NCBI GenBank assembly: GCA_964550375.1
Contig: CAZJYX010000010.1
Location: 1-64,000, forward strand
Direction: 5' to 3'
DNA length: 64,000 nt
From: JAAYXS01 sp964550375
Lineage (GTDB): Bacteria > Planctomycetota > Phycisphaerae > UBA1845 > Fen-1342
How positions within the stretch are numbered: position 1 is the stretch's first letter; each line of letters starts with the position of its first letter. Shown piece after piece: positions 33,248 to 42,695 of this stretch. The notes beneath the pieces were generated by a model. That model was not told the DNA's origin, made no database searches, and was given only the letters and a program-made list of their open reading frames with translations. A program made the position numbers and the translations under genes.

Positions 33248-34211
33248 GGCCCTGCTGGAAGCCCGGGGCATCGGGAAGGTCTTTCCCATGGGGCGGACCA
33301 GGCTGGAGGTGCTGCGTGGCTGCGAGCTGCGCGTCGCGCCGGGCGAGTTCGTCGCGATCATGGGCAAGTCCGGCAGCGGCAAGAGCACTTTGCTGCATAT
33401 TCTGGGCGCGCTCGATGTGCCGACGGCCGGTGAGGTGCTGTTGGACGGCACGCCGACATTTGCGGCGGAGTCGGGAGTCGCGCGCCTGGCGGCCCGGCTG
33501 GATCAACTGGCGGAACCGGTGCAGCGGGGCATCATGTTCGTGCTGAAGTATCTGCTGCTGGCGACGCTGTGGGCGTGCCTGCTGCTGATTCTGGCATTCC
33601 CTTTCCTGGTGTTGTACTTGTCGCCGGCCCTGACGATTCCGCTGTTCGCGGTGGGCGGTGTCGCCGCGGCGACCGCGGGGCTGGCCCTGCTACTGGCCGG
33701 ACTACTGCTGGTGCGCCTGCTGCTGGTGCACCTGGCGGAGCGGCGCCAGGTGGGCTTGCGGCGGCGTGTTTTCGGCTTCGTATTTCAGTTCTATCACTTG
33801 CTGCCCGAGTTGAACGTGCTGGAGAACGTCACGATCAGCCGCATGACGGAGTGCGGCATGCTGGGCTGGTTCAGGCGGCGCGGGAGCGCCCGCCGGCAGG
33901 CCCGCGAGGTGCTCGAGCGCGTGGGGCTGGGGGAGCGGCTCAAGCATCGCCCGCAGGAGCTATCTGGCGGCGAGTGTCAGCGCGTGGCCCTGGCCCGGGC
34001 GCTGGTGCACCGGCCGCGCATCCTGCTGGCTGATGAGCCGACCGGCAACCTCGACGCGGAGGCGGGCCGGAACATCATGGGTTTGCTGGCCCGGCTGCAT
34101 CGTGAGGGTCAGACCATTGTCATGGTGACGCACGATGACAGCGTGGCCGCGTACGCCGATCGCGTGCTGTTGCTGGCTGACGGTCGGCTGCAGGCGGCGC
34201 GGTTGGCTTGA
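33240..34211 (+). CDS. LolD-like ABC ATPase with a transmembrane-hairpin insertion
   Basis: A 323-residue nucleotide-binding protein, about 90 residues longer than LolD. Walker A GKSGSGKST (42-50), Q-loop VFQFYHLLPEL (181-191), signature LSGGECQRVALARAL (241-255), Walker B LLADEP (262-267) and switch His298 are intact and very LolD-like. Between Walker A and the Q-loop, residues about 72-172 replace the usual short strand-turn with two strongly hydrophobic stretches (about 99-127 and 131-164) that read as membrane helices, bounded by basic residues. The ATPase would thus anchor itself in the membrane beside its permease. The reading frame is uninterrupted, so this is not a frameshift. Confidence 0.88.
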   Translation: MSEALLEARGIGKVFPMGRTRLEVLRGCELRVAPGEFVAIMGKSGSGKSTLLHILGALDVPTAGEVLLDGTPTFAAESGVARLAARLDQLAEPVQRGIMFVLKYLLLATLWACLLLILAFPFLVLYLSPALTIPLFAVGGVAAATAGLALLLAGLLLVRLLLVHLAERRQVGLRRRVFGFVFQFYHLLPELNVLENVTISRMTECGMLGWFRRRGSARRQAREVLERVGLGERLKHRPQELSGGECQRVALARALVHRPRILLADEPTGNLDAEAGRNIMGLLARLHREGQTIVMVTHDDSVAAYADRVLLLADGRLQAARLA

Positions 34212-34357
34212 GGGCGGGGGGGGGTTGCGCCACGGGCGGTAGACAACACGCCTGGCGCCGGGGACACTAGCGTGATCCTGGAGATCCGGCTGCAGGGCGG
34301 CGTACAGCGGCGCCCCCGGGCGTATGGAGCGCCGGCCAGCGGCCGCGGGTGCACGTC

Positions 34358-35305
34358 ATGGAACCCCGTCCGACCGTGAGACTGATTGGCACCAGCCGCG
34401 CGCAGCAGCGCGTGCTCGAATGGTGCGCGCGCGTCGCGCCTACGCGGGCGACCGTGCTGATCATGGGTGAGACCGGCACGGGTAAGGAGCTGGTCGCGCA
34501 GCTCATTCATCAGCAGAGTCCGCGGCGCGACCGGCCGCTGATCGCCTGTCATTGCGCGGCGGTGCCGGAGGGGCTGCTGGAGAGCGAGCTGTTCGGGCAT
34601 GAACGGGGGGCATTCACGGGCGCGGCCGCGCCGCGGGCGGGACTTTTTGAGCGCGCGCACGGCGGGTCGCTGCTGCTGGATGAGGTCGGGGACATTCCCA
34701 TGGCGGCGCAGGCCAAGCTGCTGCGTGTGCTGCAGGAGCGGCGTTTTCAGCGCCTGGGGGCGGCGTATTCGCAGGAATCCGACGTGCGCATCATCGCCAC
34801 GACCCGGCATGATCTGCTGGCGCGGGCCCGCCGGGGTCAGTTTCGGGAAGACCTGTACTACCGGCTGAATGTGTTTCCGATCCACGTGCCGCCGCTGCGT
34901 GAGCGGCGCGAGGACATCCTGCCGCTGGCCCGGCACTTTCTGGAGAGCGCGGCGCGGCGGAACCGCTGTCGCCAGTCGGGGATCAGCGACGTGGCGCAGG
35001 CCCTGCTGGTGAGCTTCCACTGGCCGGGCAACGTGCGGCAGTTGCAGGCGGTGATCGAGCGGGGGCTGTTGTTGTCGCAAGGGCAGCCGCTGACGGAGCA
35101 GGTATTGCCGGTGGAGGTGGTGGCCGGTTCCGTGCCGCCGGCGCACGGGGAGAGCGCCAGCTCGCTGGCCTACGCGCAGCGGCTGATGGTGGCGCGGGCC
35201 CTGCACGAACACCGTTGGAACCACGCGTTGGCGGCGGCCGACCTGGGCATCAGCGTGCACGTGTTGCGCCAGATGGTGGCGCGCTACGGACTGCGACGGG
35301 CGTAG
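34358..35305 (+). CDS. Sigma-54-dependent activator without receiver domain (AAA+ and Fis-type HTH)
   Basis: A 315-residue enhancer-binding protein. The AAA+ domain starts almost at the N-terminus, with Walker A GETGTGKE, the sigma-54 contact loop GAFTGA, Walker B LLLDEVGD, and the FREDLYYRLNVF segment. A Fis-type helix-turn-helix ends the protein (NHALAAADLGISVHVLRQMV). There is no REC, PAS or GAF input domain, so control must come from a partner or from expression level. A GTG at 34349 is an alternative start. It converges on an orphan histidine kinase gene. Confidence 0.9.
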   Translation: MEPRPTVRLIGTSRAQQRVLEWCARVAPTRATVLIMGETGTGKELVAQLIHQQSPRRDRPLIACHCAAVPEGLLESELFGHERGAFTGAAAPRAGLFERAHGGSLLLDEVGDIPMAAQAKLLRVLQERRFQRLGAAYSQESDVRIIATTRHDLLARARRGQFREDLYYRLNVFPIHVPPLRERREDILPLARHFLESAARRNRCRQSGISDVAQALLVSFHWPGNVRQLQAVIERGLLLSQGQPLTEQVLPVEVVAGSVPPAHGESASSLAYAQRLMVARALHEHRWNHALAAADLGISVHVLRQMVARYGLRRA

Positions 35306-35348
35306 GAAGTTGGGCGCGGGCGGGGGGGCGCCTGCGGGGCCGGTGGTT

Positions 35349-37316
35349 TCAGCGCGTTGGGCCGGGGGCGTCCGGCGGGTCGAACGGGAACCAGACGGTG
35401 AAGGTGCTGCCTTTGTTGGGGCGCGAGTGCACCTCGACCTTACCGCCGTGCGCGTGGACGATGTGGTTGACGATCGCCAGCCCCAGGCCGGAACCGCGGG
35501 TTTGGCGCACGCGCGTGTCTTCGGCGCGGAAGAACGTGTCGCCCAAGCGCTGCAGTTGCGCGCGGGTCATGCCGATGCCGTGGTCCTCAACCGCGATGAC
35601 GACCAGGCCGCCGTCGCGGGTCACGGAGAGGCGCACGTAGCGGCCGTCGCCGCCGTAGCGAAAGGCGTTCTGGAGCAGGTTCACGACGACTTGCTGGACG
35701 GCGGCGGCATCGGCCTGAATTACCGGCAGGTCGGGGGCGATTTCCAGGACGCGCTCGAAGCCGGCGGCGGCGAACTGTGGCTCGAAGAGGGTCCAGGCCT
35801 GGCGGACGACGTCAGCCAGCCGGCAGTGGCCGAATTCATAGTGTTTGCGGCCGGACTCGATGCGGCTGAAGTCGAGGATGCTGTCGAGCAGCAGGCTGAG
35901 GCGCTCGGCCTCGCGCGTGATTGTCGCATGGTAGGAGCTGACGCGCTCGGGGTCGCGCACGCGGCCGTCCTGGAGTGTTTCGGCCAGGAGGCGGATCATG
36001 GCCAGGGGCGTCTTCAGTTCGTGGCTGACGTCGGCGACGAAGCGGCGTTGCAGGCGCACCAGTTCGCGCTGGCGCGCCACGGCCCGCAGCATCATCCACA
36101 ACGCGACGGCCCAGGCCCCGGCCGTGCCGGCGGCCGTGACGATGACGAGGGTGGTGCGACGGGCGGCACGGGACGCGAGTTGGGCCTGGACTTGCGCACT
36201 TGGCACGAGTACGGCGCCGCCGAAGGGTTCGCCCAGTTCGCACAGGATGCGGCCGGGTCGGGGTCCGCCGGCCACCTGCCAGACGGCGTCCGGCTCGGCG
36301 GCCCAGTATTCCGCCAGCAGGTCGCCGGCGCGGACGGCCAGGGCGAGGCAGTCGCCGGCGGGGTCCTGCCAGAGCGGGGCGATCAGGCCGCCGGTTCCGT
36401 CCGGTCGGGTGCGCAGGAAGCTGAGCTCTGACCCGGTGTCAGTGGGGGTGCCGGCGGCGCAGCGGGCCGCGCTGGCGGTCGCCAAGTCCGGCACGGCTGA
36501 GCGCACAAGCGCCCGCTGCTCCAGCTCGTGCAGGCGTGTATCCAGGTGTGCTGCGGCGTCGTCGGTGAGCAGTGGGGCGGCGCGGCGGCGCAGCAGGCGC
36601 ACTTCGGCGGGGCTGTAGCGGGCCGGGTGGCCGGCAGCCATTTCGTCGAGCATTGACGCGAGTAGATCGGTGGCCGGCTGGAACTCGCCGGCGGCCAGGA
36701 GGCAGGCGATGCGCTCGGCCTCGGGCTCGAAGGCGTAGCGTGCCAGCCCCGGCGTGGCGCGCAGCGTCTGTGCGGCTTGGGCGTACAAGCGCGCCGCGGC
36801 GCGCTCGTCGCCTAGGCGCCGTTGGCAGTCGGCCGCCGCGAGGGCGGCCCGCGCCCGGACTAGTTGGTCGGGGTTGTCGGCGGCGCGCTCAAAGTGTGCC
36901 AGGGCTTCGCGGGTTTCCGTTTCGGTGAATTCGGGGTCGTAGCGCAGGGGCGGCCCGTCAACGTCGGCGGGCGGCAGCGGCATCTGCATGGGCGTGATGG
37001 GCAGGACGGTGGCGGTCCCTGCGGTAACGACGGCAGCAAAGCACCAGCGGCGGTTTTCGTCGATCCAGCGATCCAGCTCCGCGGTGCCGCCGAGCCGCCG
37101 GGCTTCGGTCGCGGCGGTGAAGGCGCGTTCCAGGTCGGCCAGCAGGCGGGTCGAGCGTTCAGCGGCCGCATTGTGGGCGGCGTTGCGCACCTCGGCCCAC
37201 TCGCGCGCGGACAGTGCCCGGCCCTGTTGGGCGACGGCCCAGACCGTCAGGGCGGTCAGCCCGAGGCTGAGTGCCACGACGAGCACGACGAGATGTCGGT
37301 CAGTTCTGTGCCGCAC
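35349..37316 (-). CDS. Membrane sensor histidine kinase with TPR-like sensor region
   Basis: A 655-residue two-component kinase. One membrane helix is near the N-terminus (about 9-29) and another at about 390-412, enclosing a 360-residue extracytoplasmic region with TPR-like helices (about 130-185). The cytoplasmic part has the HisKA phosphoacceptor His432 (VSHELKTPLAM), the N-box NLLQNAFRYGG, DHGIGM and GSGLGLAI. It begins with GTG. It follows an AsmA-like gene by 36 bases. No response-regulator gene is adjacent; the neighbouring sigma-54 activator lacks a receiver. Confidence 0.88.
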   Translation of the reverse strand: MRHRTDRHLVVLVVALSLGLTALTVWAVAQQGRALSAREWAEVRNAAHNAAAERSTRLLADLERAFTAATEARRLGGTAELDRWIDENRRWCFAAVVTAGTATVLPITPMQMPLPPADVDGPPLRYDPEFTETETREALAHFERAADNPDQLVRARAALAAADCQRRLGDERAAARLYAQAAQTLRATPGLARYAFEPEAERIACLLAAGEFQPATDLLASMLDEMAAGHPARYSPAEVRLLRRRAAPLLTDDAAAHLDTRLHELEQRALVRSAVPDLATASAARCAAGTPTDTGSELSFLRTRPDGTGGLIAPLWQDPAGDCLALAVRAGDLLAEYWAAEPDAVWQVAGGPRPGRILCELGEPFGGAVLVPSAQVQAQLASRAARRTTLVIVTAAGTAGAWAVALWMMLRAVARQRELVRLQRRFVADVSHELKTPLAMIRLLAETLQDGRVRDPERVSSYHATITREAERLSLLLDSILDFSRIESGRKHYEFGHCRLADVVRQAWTLFEPQFAAAGFERVLEIAPDLPVIQADAAAVQQVVVNLLQNAFRYGGDGRYVRLSVTRDGGLVVIAVEDHGIGMTRAQLQRLGDTFFRAEDTRVRQTRGSGLGLAIVNHIVHAHGGKVEVHSRPNKGSTFTVWFPFDPPDAPGPTR

Positions 37317-37352
37317 GCAGACCAGTCCTGCGCCGCGCGCCGGCGGTGTGGC

Positions 37353-38942
37353 TCACGGCTGCTGTTCAGTTTCCGCCGCGGGCGTTTCGGCCGGCGACGA
37401 TGGCGGGTTGTCTGGCGGGGGCGGCAGCGCGTCCCGGGGGACGCACTGCGGCGCGCCGGCGAGTTGTTCCAGGTGCGCCGTGAGCCGGGCCCGCAGCAGG
37501 TCGCACCAGCCCGTCAGGTCAAACGCGTAGCGCGGCTCGAGCAGCAATGGAATCTCGCGATCATGGAGCCGCACCGTCATGATAGTTTTCTGTCCAGGGC
37601 CGTGGGAACCGAATACGTATAGTTCCTCGTCGCGCACGTCCAGCCGAAAGCCGAGGCGGGTGTACTCGATTCGCTCCGGCAGCAGCGCCGGCAGGGGAAT
37701 GCCCAGGAGCCGGCCGGCCAGGCTGGTAAGGAGCCGGCCGTCGACCCAGTTGGGCGCGGGTGCGTCGGCGACGCGGAAGACCGCGTCCAGCGATCGCAAG
37801 CGGTTCTCCTCGATGGTGAGGTCCTCGATTACGAGTTGGGCGGAGCCGGAGATGCTGCCGTGTCCGAGCCAGGCGGTGAGCGCTTCCAGTGAGACATTGG
37901 AGCAGTGTCCGGAGGCAACCAGGCGGTCAATCCCGTTGAGTGAGAGGTCGGCGTCGCGTACGCGGAGTACGGCGTCACCGCCCACGTCGGTGAGGCCCAG
38001 CGGTGCCAGGACATCGCTCAGTACGAGGTCCTTCAGCACTCCGCCGAACCGCAGGCGCCGTGGCCGGCCGTTCTCGAGCGTTAGTTCCTTAAGTTCGATT
38101 TCGACGCCGGTGCCGCGCCAGGGCTGCGGTGTCAGGCCGTGGGTGCATTCGGCCAGGCAGATGTTGTGGCAACTGCCGCGCAGGGTGATGCGGCCGCCAT
38201 TGCGGGTCTCGGAGTAGTGGAGGTCGCCGGTGAATGTGCCGGAGGCGACGTCCGCGCCGGTGAGGTTTGCCAGGCGCAGGACGCGCACCGGCAGCTCCGG
38301 CACGCGCAACGTCAGCGCGTCCACGCGAATCCCGCTGTTGTGGGGGGAGAACTTGGCGTTGAGGACTACGGGTTCGGGGGTTTGGTAGGCGTTGAAGACG
38401 TTGCAGTGGGCGGTGGCCCAGCCGGTGTGCCGGTCTTCAAAGGAGACGATGCCGGTGGCGCCCTCGAGTGCGCCGTGGAATTCGTCGCGTGCGAGGCGGA
38501 GGTCCATGCCGGTGAAGGTGACTTGTTGTGGGCCGTCGGGAGCGAATCCGGGTCTGAGTCCGGCCTCGACGATGTTCCGATAATCCTCGCGTAGCCAGGT
38601 GCGAGTGGAGATTTCGCAGGTTCCGCCGCGGATGCTGATGGTGTAAGCGAGGGGGTTTTCGGGCAGCGGCGTCCAGGCGAGGATGGCCTGTTTGCAGAAT
38701 AGGGCGCGGTCGCGGCGGTCGGGGAGCCAGACGCTGACGTCGCGGAATTCTCGGGCGGCGCGCGATCTGGGGACGACTTGTCCGATGTCGCTTGGGAGGC
38801 CGAGGCTGCGGCTTAGTCGGCCGGCACAGCGTTGGCGGTAAGCGTCGCTGCGCAAATACCATGCGTAGGCCAGCGTGGCGGACATAGAGCCGAGGATCAA
38901 CACAGCCAGGCCGAGGAGCAGCGGAGTCCGGAAGCGCGTCAT
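37353..38942 (-). CDS. AsmA-like membrane-anchored protein
   Basis: A 529-residue protein with one N-terminal membrane helix (about 7-28, LLLGLAVLILGSMSATLAYAW) and a long beta-rich remainder of repeating strands (for example VTFTGMDLRLARDEF, IRVDALTLRVPELPV, GGDAVLRVRDADLSL), a pattern like AsmA/DUF3971-type proteins that span the periplasm. The C-terminus (about 495-529) is Pro/Glu-rich. It is the first gene of a two-gene operon with the sensor kinase. A TAGAAT lies 7 bases before the ATG, and no Shine-Dalgarno is present. The role is probably in the envelope; exact function unknown. Confidence 0.65.
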   Translation of the reverse strand: MTRFRTPLLLGLAVLILGSMSATLAYAWYLRSDAYRQRCAGRLSRSLGLPSDIGQVVPRSRAAREFRDVSVWLPDRRDRALFCKQAILAWTPLPENPLAYTISIRGGTCEISTRTWLREDYRNIVEAGLRPGFAPDGPQQVTFTGMDLRLARDEFHGALEGATGIVSFEDRHTGWATAHCNVFNAYQTPEPVVLNAKFSPHNSGIRVDALTLRVPELPVRVLRLANLTGADVASGTFTGDLHYSETRNGGRITLRGSCHNICLAECTHGLTPQPWRGTGVEIELKELTLENGRPRRLRFGGVLKDLVLSDVLAPLGLTDVGGDAVLRVRDADLSLNGIDRLVASGHCSNVSLEALTAWLGHGSISGSAQLVIEDLTIEENRLRSLDAVFRVADAPAPNWVDGRLLTSLAGRLLGIPLPALLPERIEYTRLGFRLDVRDEELYVFGSHGPGQKTIMTVRLHDREIPLLLEPRYAFDLTGWCDLLRARLTAHLEQLAGAPQCVPRDALPPPPDNPPSSPAETPAAETEQQP

Positions 38943-38949
38943 GGCAGGG

Positions 38950-38955
38950 ATTCTA
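38950..38955 (-). promoter_or_regulatory. -10 box for a leaderless AsmA-like transcript
   Basis: TAGAAT on the minus strand (38955-38950) is 7 bases from the ATG at 38942. With usual spacing transcription would start at the start codon itself. Confidence 0.4.
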
Positions 38956-39209
38956 CAGTAATGGGTAGGATACGGGGCTGGGGTGAGCTGGAATATGGGG
39001 GTCGGAAGCGCTCCCGGCGGGTGTTGTTCGGCGAGCGGGCCGGGAGTGGGTGAAGGTCCGATTTTAACTCGGCCCCAGAATCTGCCGATTCCCTGGACAG
39101 TAGCGGTGGGACCTCGCCGACCGTCGGGCGCCATCCCGTTGTCGACGGGCAGCCGGCGGGCGGTTCGATTGGCGGCGGCGCGACGCCGCGATCGCCAAGG
39201 AGCCTGAAT

Positions 39210-39713
39210 ATGAAGTTTGTGAGTGTCTGCCTCGCGGCCGTGGTGCTGTTGGCCGGCGGCTGCAATTCCCCCAGTGCGCGGTTGAATGCTCCGCCGCACG
39301 GCAAGCCCGACAAGACCCATGAGTTGCAGAGTCTGTACACGCACATGACCGACAACGCCTTGCTGGCGGACATGACGGTCACGGACATTCACTTCATCCC
39401 GCACCGCGCCATGCTCAGCCCGCTGGGCGAGGACCGGCTGCGCCGTTTGGCTTCACTGATGGAGACGTACGGCGGGGAGATTCGGTTCAACACGGCGGTA
39501 GAGGACGAGAATCTGACGGCGCGGCGCCTTGATGTGGTTGTCGATTTCCTGATGGACGCGGGCATCGACACGGCGGTGGAGGTCGTTGCGGTGGGCATGC
39601 CGGGCGGCCGGGGCGTGACGGCGGAAGAAGCCATCCTGATCAAGCGGCACCAGGCTACGTACCAGCCGTGCGCGGCAGGCGACGGCGGGCAGTCGGGGAT
39701 GAGCCTCGAGTAG
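39210..39713 (+). CDS. Lipoprotein of unknown function, OmpA-like trace
   Basis: A 167-residue lipoprotein. The signal peptide MKFVSVCLAAVVLLAGGC has a good lipobox (LAGGC, Cys18). The mature part contains VTDIHFIPHRAMLSPLGEDRLRRLASLM, which recalls the beginning of OmpA/peptidoglycan-binding domains, but the typical peptidoglycan-binding NxxLSxxRA is absent (LTARRLDVVVDFL takes its place). AAGGAG lies 7 bases before the ATG. It is followed by another lipoprotein gene 15 bases later. Confidence 0.75.
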   Translation: MKFVSVCLAAVVLLAGGCNSPSARLNAPPHGKPDKTHELQSLYTHMTDNALLADMTVTDIHFIPHRAMLSPLGEDRLRRLASLMETYGGEIRFNTAVEDENLTARRLDVVVDFLMDAGIDTAVEVVAVGMPGGRGVTAEEAILIKRHQATYQPCAAGDGGQSGMSLE

Positions 39714-39728
39714 TTTAGGAGTGATACC

Positions 39729-40784
39729 GTGCATAACTGCGCGCTAAGGACGGGTGTGGTGGTACTCGGCGCGATGCTGGCCTGGACGGTGGGCTGTCAG
39801 AGTGAAAGCCGGCAGCCGGCGCCCGGAGCCCTGCCGACGGGGCTTGATACGGAAATAGCGCCACGGCTGAATGCGTCCACCTACTTCGCCCACGGGCACC
39901 TGCTCGAGCGGCAAGGCAGTTGCGAGCGTGCCTGCGAGCAGTATCGCAAGGCGCTGGAGCTGTCGCCGAACTTCCTTTCGGCCCGCAATCGTCTGGGCAT
40001 TGCGCTGAACAAGCTGGGTCGCCACGCGGAAGCTTCGGCGCATTTTCGAACGGCCATTCGCGACAATCCGACCGAGGCGTACCTGTACAACAACCTTGGT
40101 TTCAGCCTGTATCTGGAGGGGCGCTATGACGCGGCGGAGGAAGGGCTGCGGCAGGCGTTGGAGCTTGATCCGAACTATGGCCGGGCGCGGATGAACCGCG
40201 GGGTGGTTCTGGCGCGGCTGGGGCGCTATGACGAGGCGCTGAGCGACTTCACGATCTGCAGCAGCGCGGCGGACGCGTACTACAACCTGGCCGTCATCCA
40301 GACTGAGGTGGGTGATTTTGCCGAGGCCGCCCAGACGCTGGAGTTAGCGTTGCAGGCGGACCCGCGGCTGGAAGCCGCCCGGCAGCAGTTGCACCTGGTC
40401 GCGCGGTTGGCCGCCGAGGCTGAGGCCGCCGAGCCCGCGTATGCGTCGAATGCAGCGGAGGAAGCCGGCGCACCTTCCGTGGATGCGCTGGGGGGCCCGG
40501 ATGATGCGTTGCCGATAGAGTGGAGCGGTGCGGACGGGACGGAGACCTCGCCAACGCTGGTGCGGCTGACGCCCAGTGCGTCCGGCGAGGAGCCTACGGG
40601 GCCTCCGCTGCCCGAGAGTTCGGCGAGCAATGGCGAGGCGTCTCCGCCGGACGGGGCGCAGCGACTTACGACGCTATCGGACCGGCTGCGCGAGCTCGTG
40701 GAGGCCTGGCAGGATGGCCGGCACGAAGACTACAACCGGCTGAAGGCCGAGACGGACCGGCTGCTCGCGGGCTCGACGCCCTAG
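39729..40784 (+). CDS. TPR-repeat lipoprotein
   Basis: A 351-residue lipoprotein. The signal peptide ends at a cysteine in LAWTVGC (about residue 23). Four or five tetratricopeptide repeats span about residues 38-230 (for example YRKALELSPNFLSARNRLG and LRQALELDPNYGRARMNRG), followed by an acidic, disordered-looking segment (235-310) and a short C-terminal helix. TPRs mediate protein contacts, so it may be a scaffold of an envelope complex. It starts with GTG, supported by AGGAG 7 bases upstream. It overlaps the convergent glycosyltransferase gene by 4 bases. Confidence 0.85.
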   Translation: MHNCALRTGVVVLGAMLAWTVGCQSESRQPAPGALPTGLDTEIAPRLNASTYFAHGHLLERQGSCERACEQYRKALELSPNFLSARNRLGIALNKLGRHAEASAHFRTAIRDNPTEAYLYNNLGFSLYLEGRYDAAEEGLRQALELDPNYGRARMNRGVVLARLGRYDEALSDFTICSSAADAYYNLAVIQTEVGDFAEAAQTLELALQADPRLEAARQQLHLVARLAAEAEAAEPAYASNAAEEAGAPSVDALGGPDDALPIEWSGADGTETSPTLVRLTPSASGEEPTGPPLPESSASNGEASPPDGAQRLTTLSDRLRELVEAWQDGRHEDYNRLKAETDRLLAGSTP

Positions 40785-41908
40785 CCGCTGCCAGACGTGC
40801 CGGCGGTCAGGCGTGCGTGGAGCCGGGCGTAGGCGGCAATCACACCAGAGATACTACCCAGCGTTTCCAGCCGGCGGCGCGCTGCTGCGGCGCGCTGACG
40901 GGCTGCGGTGCCGCTTTCCAGGACCATCAGCATGGTGCGCGCCGCGGCGAGCGGATCGTCCGGCGGGCATAGCCAGGCGCTGATGCCGTCTTCGAGCAGT
41001 TCGCGCACGGCCGGGACATTGCTGGCGACGATCGGGCCGCCGGCGGCCATGGCCCAGACCAGAGCGGTGAGGGGCGCATCGGCCGGGGGCAGGTACACGG
41101 CCAGGTCGGCCGCGGCCGGCAGTCTGGCTGAGTCTGCGCATTCGTCCCGGAAGATCACCACGTGCTCGTGTCGGCCGCAGTGTGCCAGTCGTTGGGCGCG
41201 GCGCCATTCGTAACCGGCTCCGACCACGCAGAGGCGCACGTCGGGCCGGGGTTTCTCCAGGAGCATGGCGGCCCAGGCGGCGGTGAAGGTGCCGGAGCCG
41301 CGTTCGAAGGGTGGCAGCGCCAGCAGCAGCTTCTGGTCAGGGCGGACGCCCAGGTCGGAGCGCAGCCGCTGCCGCCGGGCCGCGTCGATATCGAGAGGGT
41401 CGGCGGTCTCCGGGATCACCAGGCAGGTTCTGGCTGAGCGACCGGCGGCGCATAGCCGCTGGGCCGCCAGCTCGGATGCACAGACGATGACGTGCGTTCC
41501 GGTGGGCGGGCGCCGCTCCAGTTCGCGCAGCAGGCGGTTCAGGGTATCGCCGGCCTCGGCCTCGATTGTCAGCGGCCAGCGGCGGTCGGCGAGTGCGGCA
41601 GCCCAGGTGAGAGCCGTCGGTGACCAGACATGCAGTGCGACGGCACGGCCGTTGCCGGTGTCCAAGGCCGCGACTGCGCGGGCCAGGGCCCGCCGGCGCA
41701 GGCAATCCGCAGCCAGCGGCGCGCGGACATGGGCGCAAAGCGGCAGGCGCCGCAGGCGCTCGTCCAGGGGGCCGACGCAGATGACCTTGTGTTGGCAGCC
41801 CGCTGTGCTGGTGCGGCACAGCATCTGCAACGTGTGCAGCCGGCCGAGCGAGACGTCCGCCGCCACCAGGTGGAGGATGATGGGGTCGTTGGTAGACATT
41901 GGTGCCAT
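40781..41908 (-). CDS. Glycosyltransferase, GT4-like
   Basis: A 375-residue GT-B fold glycosyltransferase. The C-terminal half has the nucleotide-sugar-binding pattern of GT4 enzymes (VRLCVVGAGYEWRRAQRL, AADLAVYLPPADAPLTALVWAMAAGGPIVAS, GISAWLCPPDDPLA), although the E-x7-E motif is weakened. It probably adds a sugar to a surface polysaccharide or glycolipid; acceptor and donor are unknown. The start may instead be the ATG at 41899. Confidence 0.72.
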   Translation of the reverse strand: MAPMSTNDPIILHLVAADVSLGRLHTLQMLCRTSTAGCQHKVICVGPLDERLRRLPLCAHVRAPLAADCLRRRALARAVAALDTGNGRAVALHVWSPTALTWAAALADRRWPLTIEAEAGDTLNRLLRELERRPPTGTHVIVCASELAAQRLCAAGRSARTCLVIPETADPLDIDAARRQRLRSDLGVRPDQKLLLALPPFERGSGTFTAAWAAMLLEKPRPDVRLCVVGAGYEWRRAQRLAHCGRHEHVVIFRDECADSARLPAAADLAVYLPPADAPLTALVWAMAAGGPIVASNVPAVRELLEDGISAWLCPPDDPLAAARTMLMVLESGTAARQRAAAARRRLETLGSISGVIAAYARLHARLTAGTSGSG

Positions 41909-41998
41909 TCTCGGTTGCGCGGGGGGGCTTGTCGATGCGACGCCGGATTCCGGGGGTGTGGCTTGGGCGTTGTCCCGCGTGAGGCTGTGCGACCGGGC

Positions 41999-42529
41999 CT
42001 AGTTCTCGCGCGGGCCGCGGCAGAGGCGGTCCCAGTCGGCGCGCACCAGGTGCAGCCCCCAGACGCAGGTTTCGAAATGGGTGCTCAGCTCGTGCAGAAG
42101 TGTGGGCGGCGGTTGGTCGTCATGGCCCGACAGTCCGCTGGCGATCTCATAGCCGCGCTGTCCCTGCAAGACGTATTCGCGGAGCCGGTCTACGCCGAAG
42201 TGCAGGCGGGCGCGCAGCGTCTCGGGGTAGAGGCCGGTCCAGAAGAGGGCGAAGTCGCCGATGTAGCGGTTGATGAGGCGTTCGCGAATGGCGGGCGGGA
42301 CGGCGTGTCCGAGATGGGCCTCGGCCTGGAGGCGTGAGATATCGCGGATGACGGCGCCATCGACGTCGCGGATGCGGAAGATCTGATCAACGTGGAGGAA
42401 ATCGAGCAGCATGCCGGCGACGTAGTCCGTCAGTTCCGGCGCGCAGATTCCGACTTCCGCGATGAACGTCTGCTCGACCATTCCGCGGAACATGCGTTGC
42501 AACTCGTCTGCCGGGTTGACGGCATACAT
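41999..42529 (-). CDS. Conserved-looking protein of unknown function
   Basis: A 176-residue soluble, helix-rich protein with no signal peptide. It is well composed and even in codon use, with segments such as MLLDFLHVDQIFRIRDVDG and RLINRYIGDFALFWTGLYPETL, and a Trp/Leu-rich end. I do not recognise the family. It is downstream of a polytopic membrane protein and upstream of a glycosyltransferase on the same strand. Confidence 0.7.
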   Translation of the reverse strand: MYAVNPADELQRMFRGMVEQTFIAEVGICAPELTDYVAGMLLDFLHVDQIFRIRDVDGAVIRDISRLQAEAHLGHAVPPAIRERLINRYIGDFALFWTGLYPETLRARLHFGVDRLREYVLQGQRGYEIASGLSGHDDQPPPTLLHELSTHFETCVWGLHLVRADWDRLCRGPREN

Positions 42530-42695
42530 GACCTCACCGGTCCAGTCTCGGCGATACGGCTCCTTCGGGCGGCAGGGCCGCTACCAGTATTGTTCGTAAT
42601 GGGGTCCCGGCTAGGCCACCGCTGATGTCAGAAACGGTCGTATGTGATTGTGTGTCAAGTGTTTATGAAATCGCAAATAAGGGACCGACGGGTTT

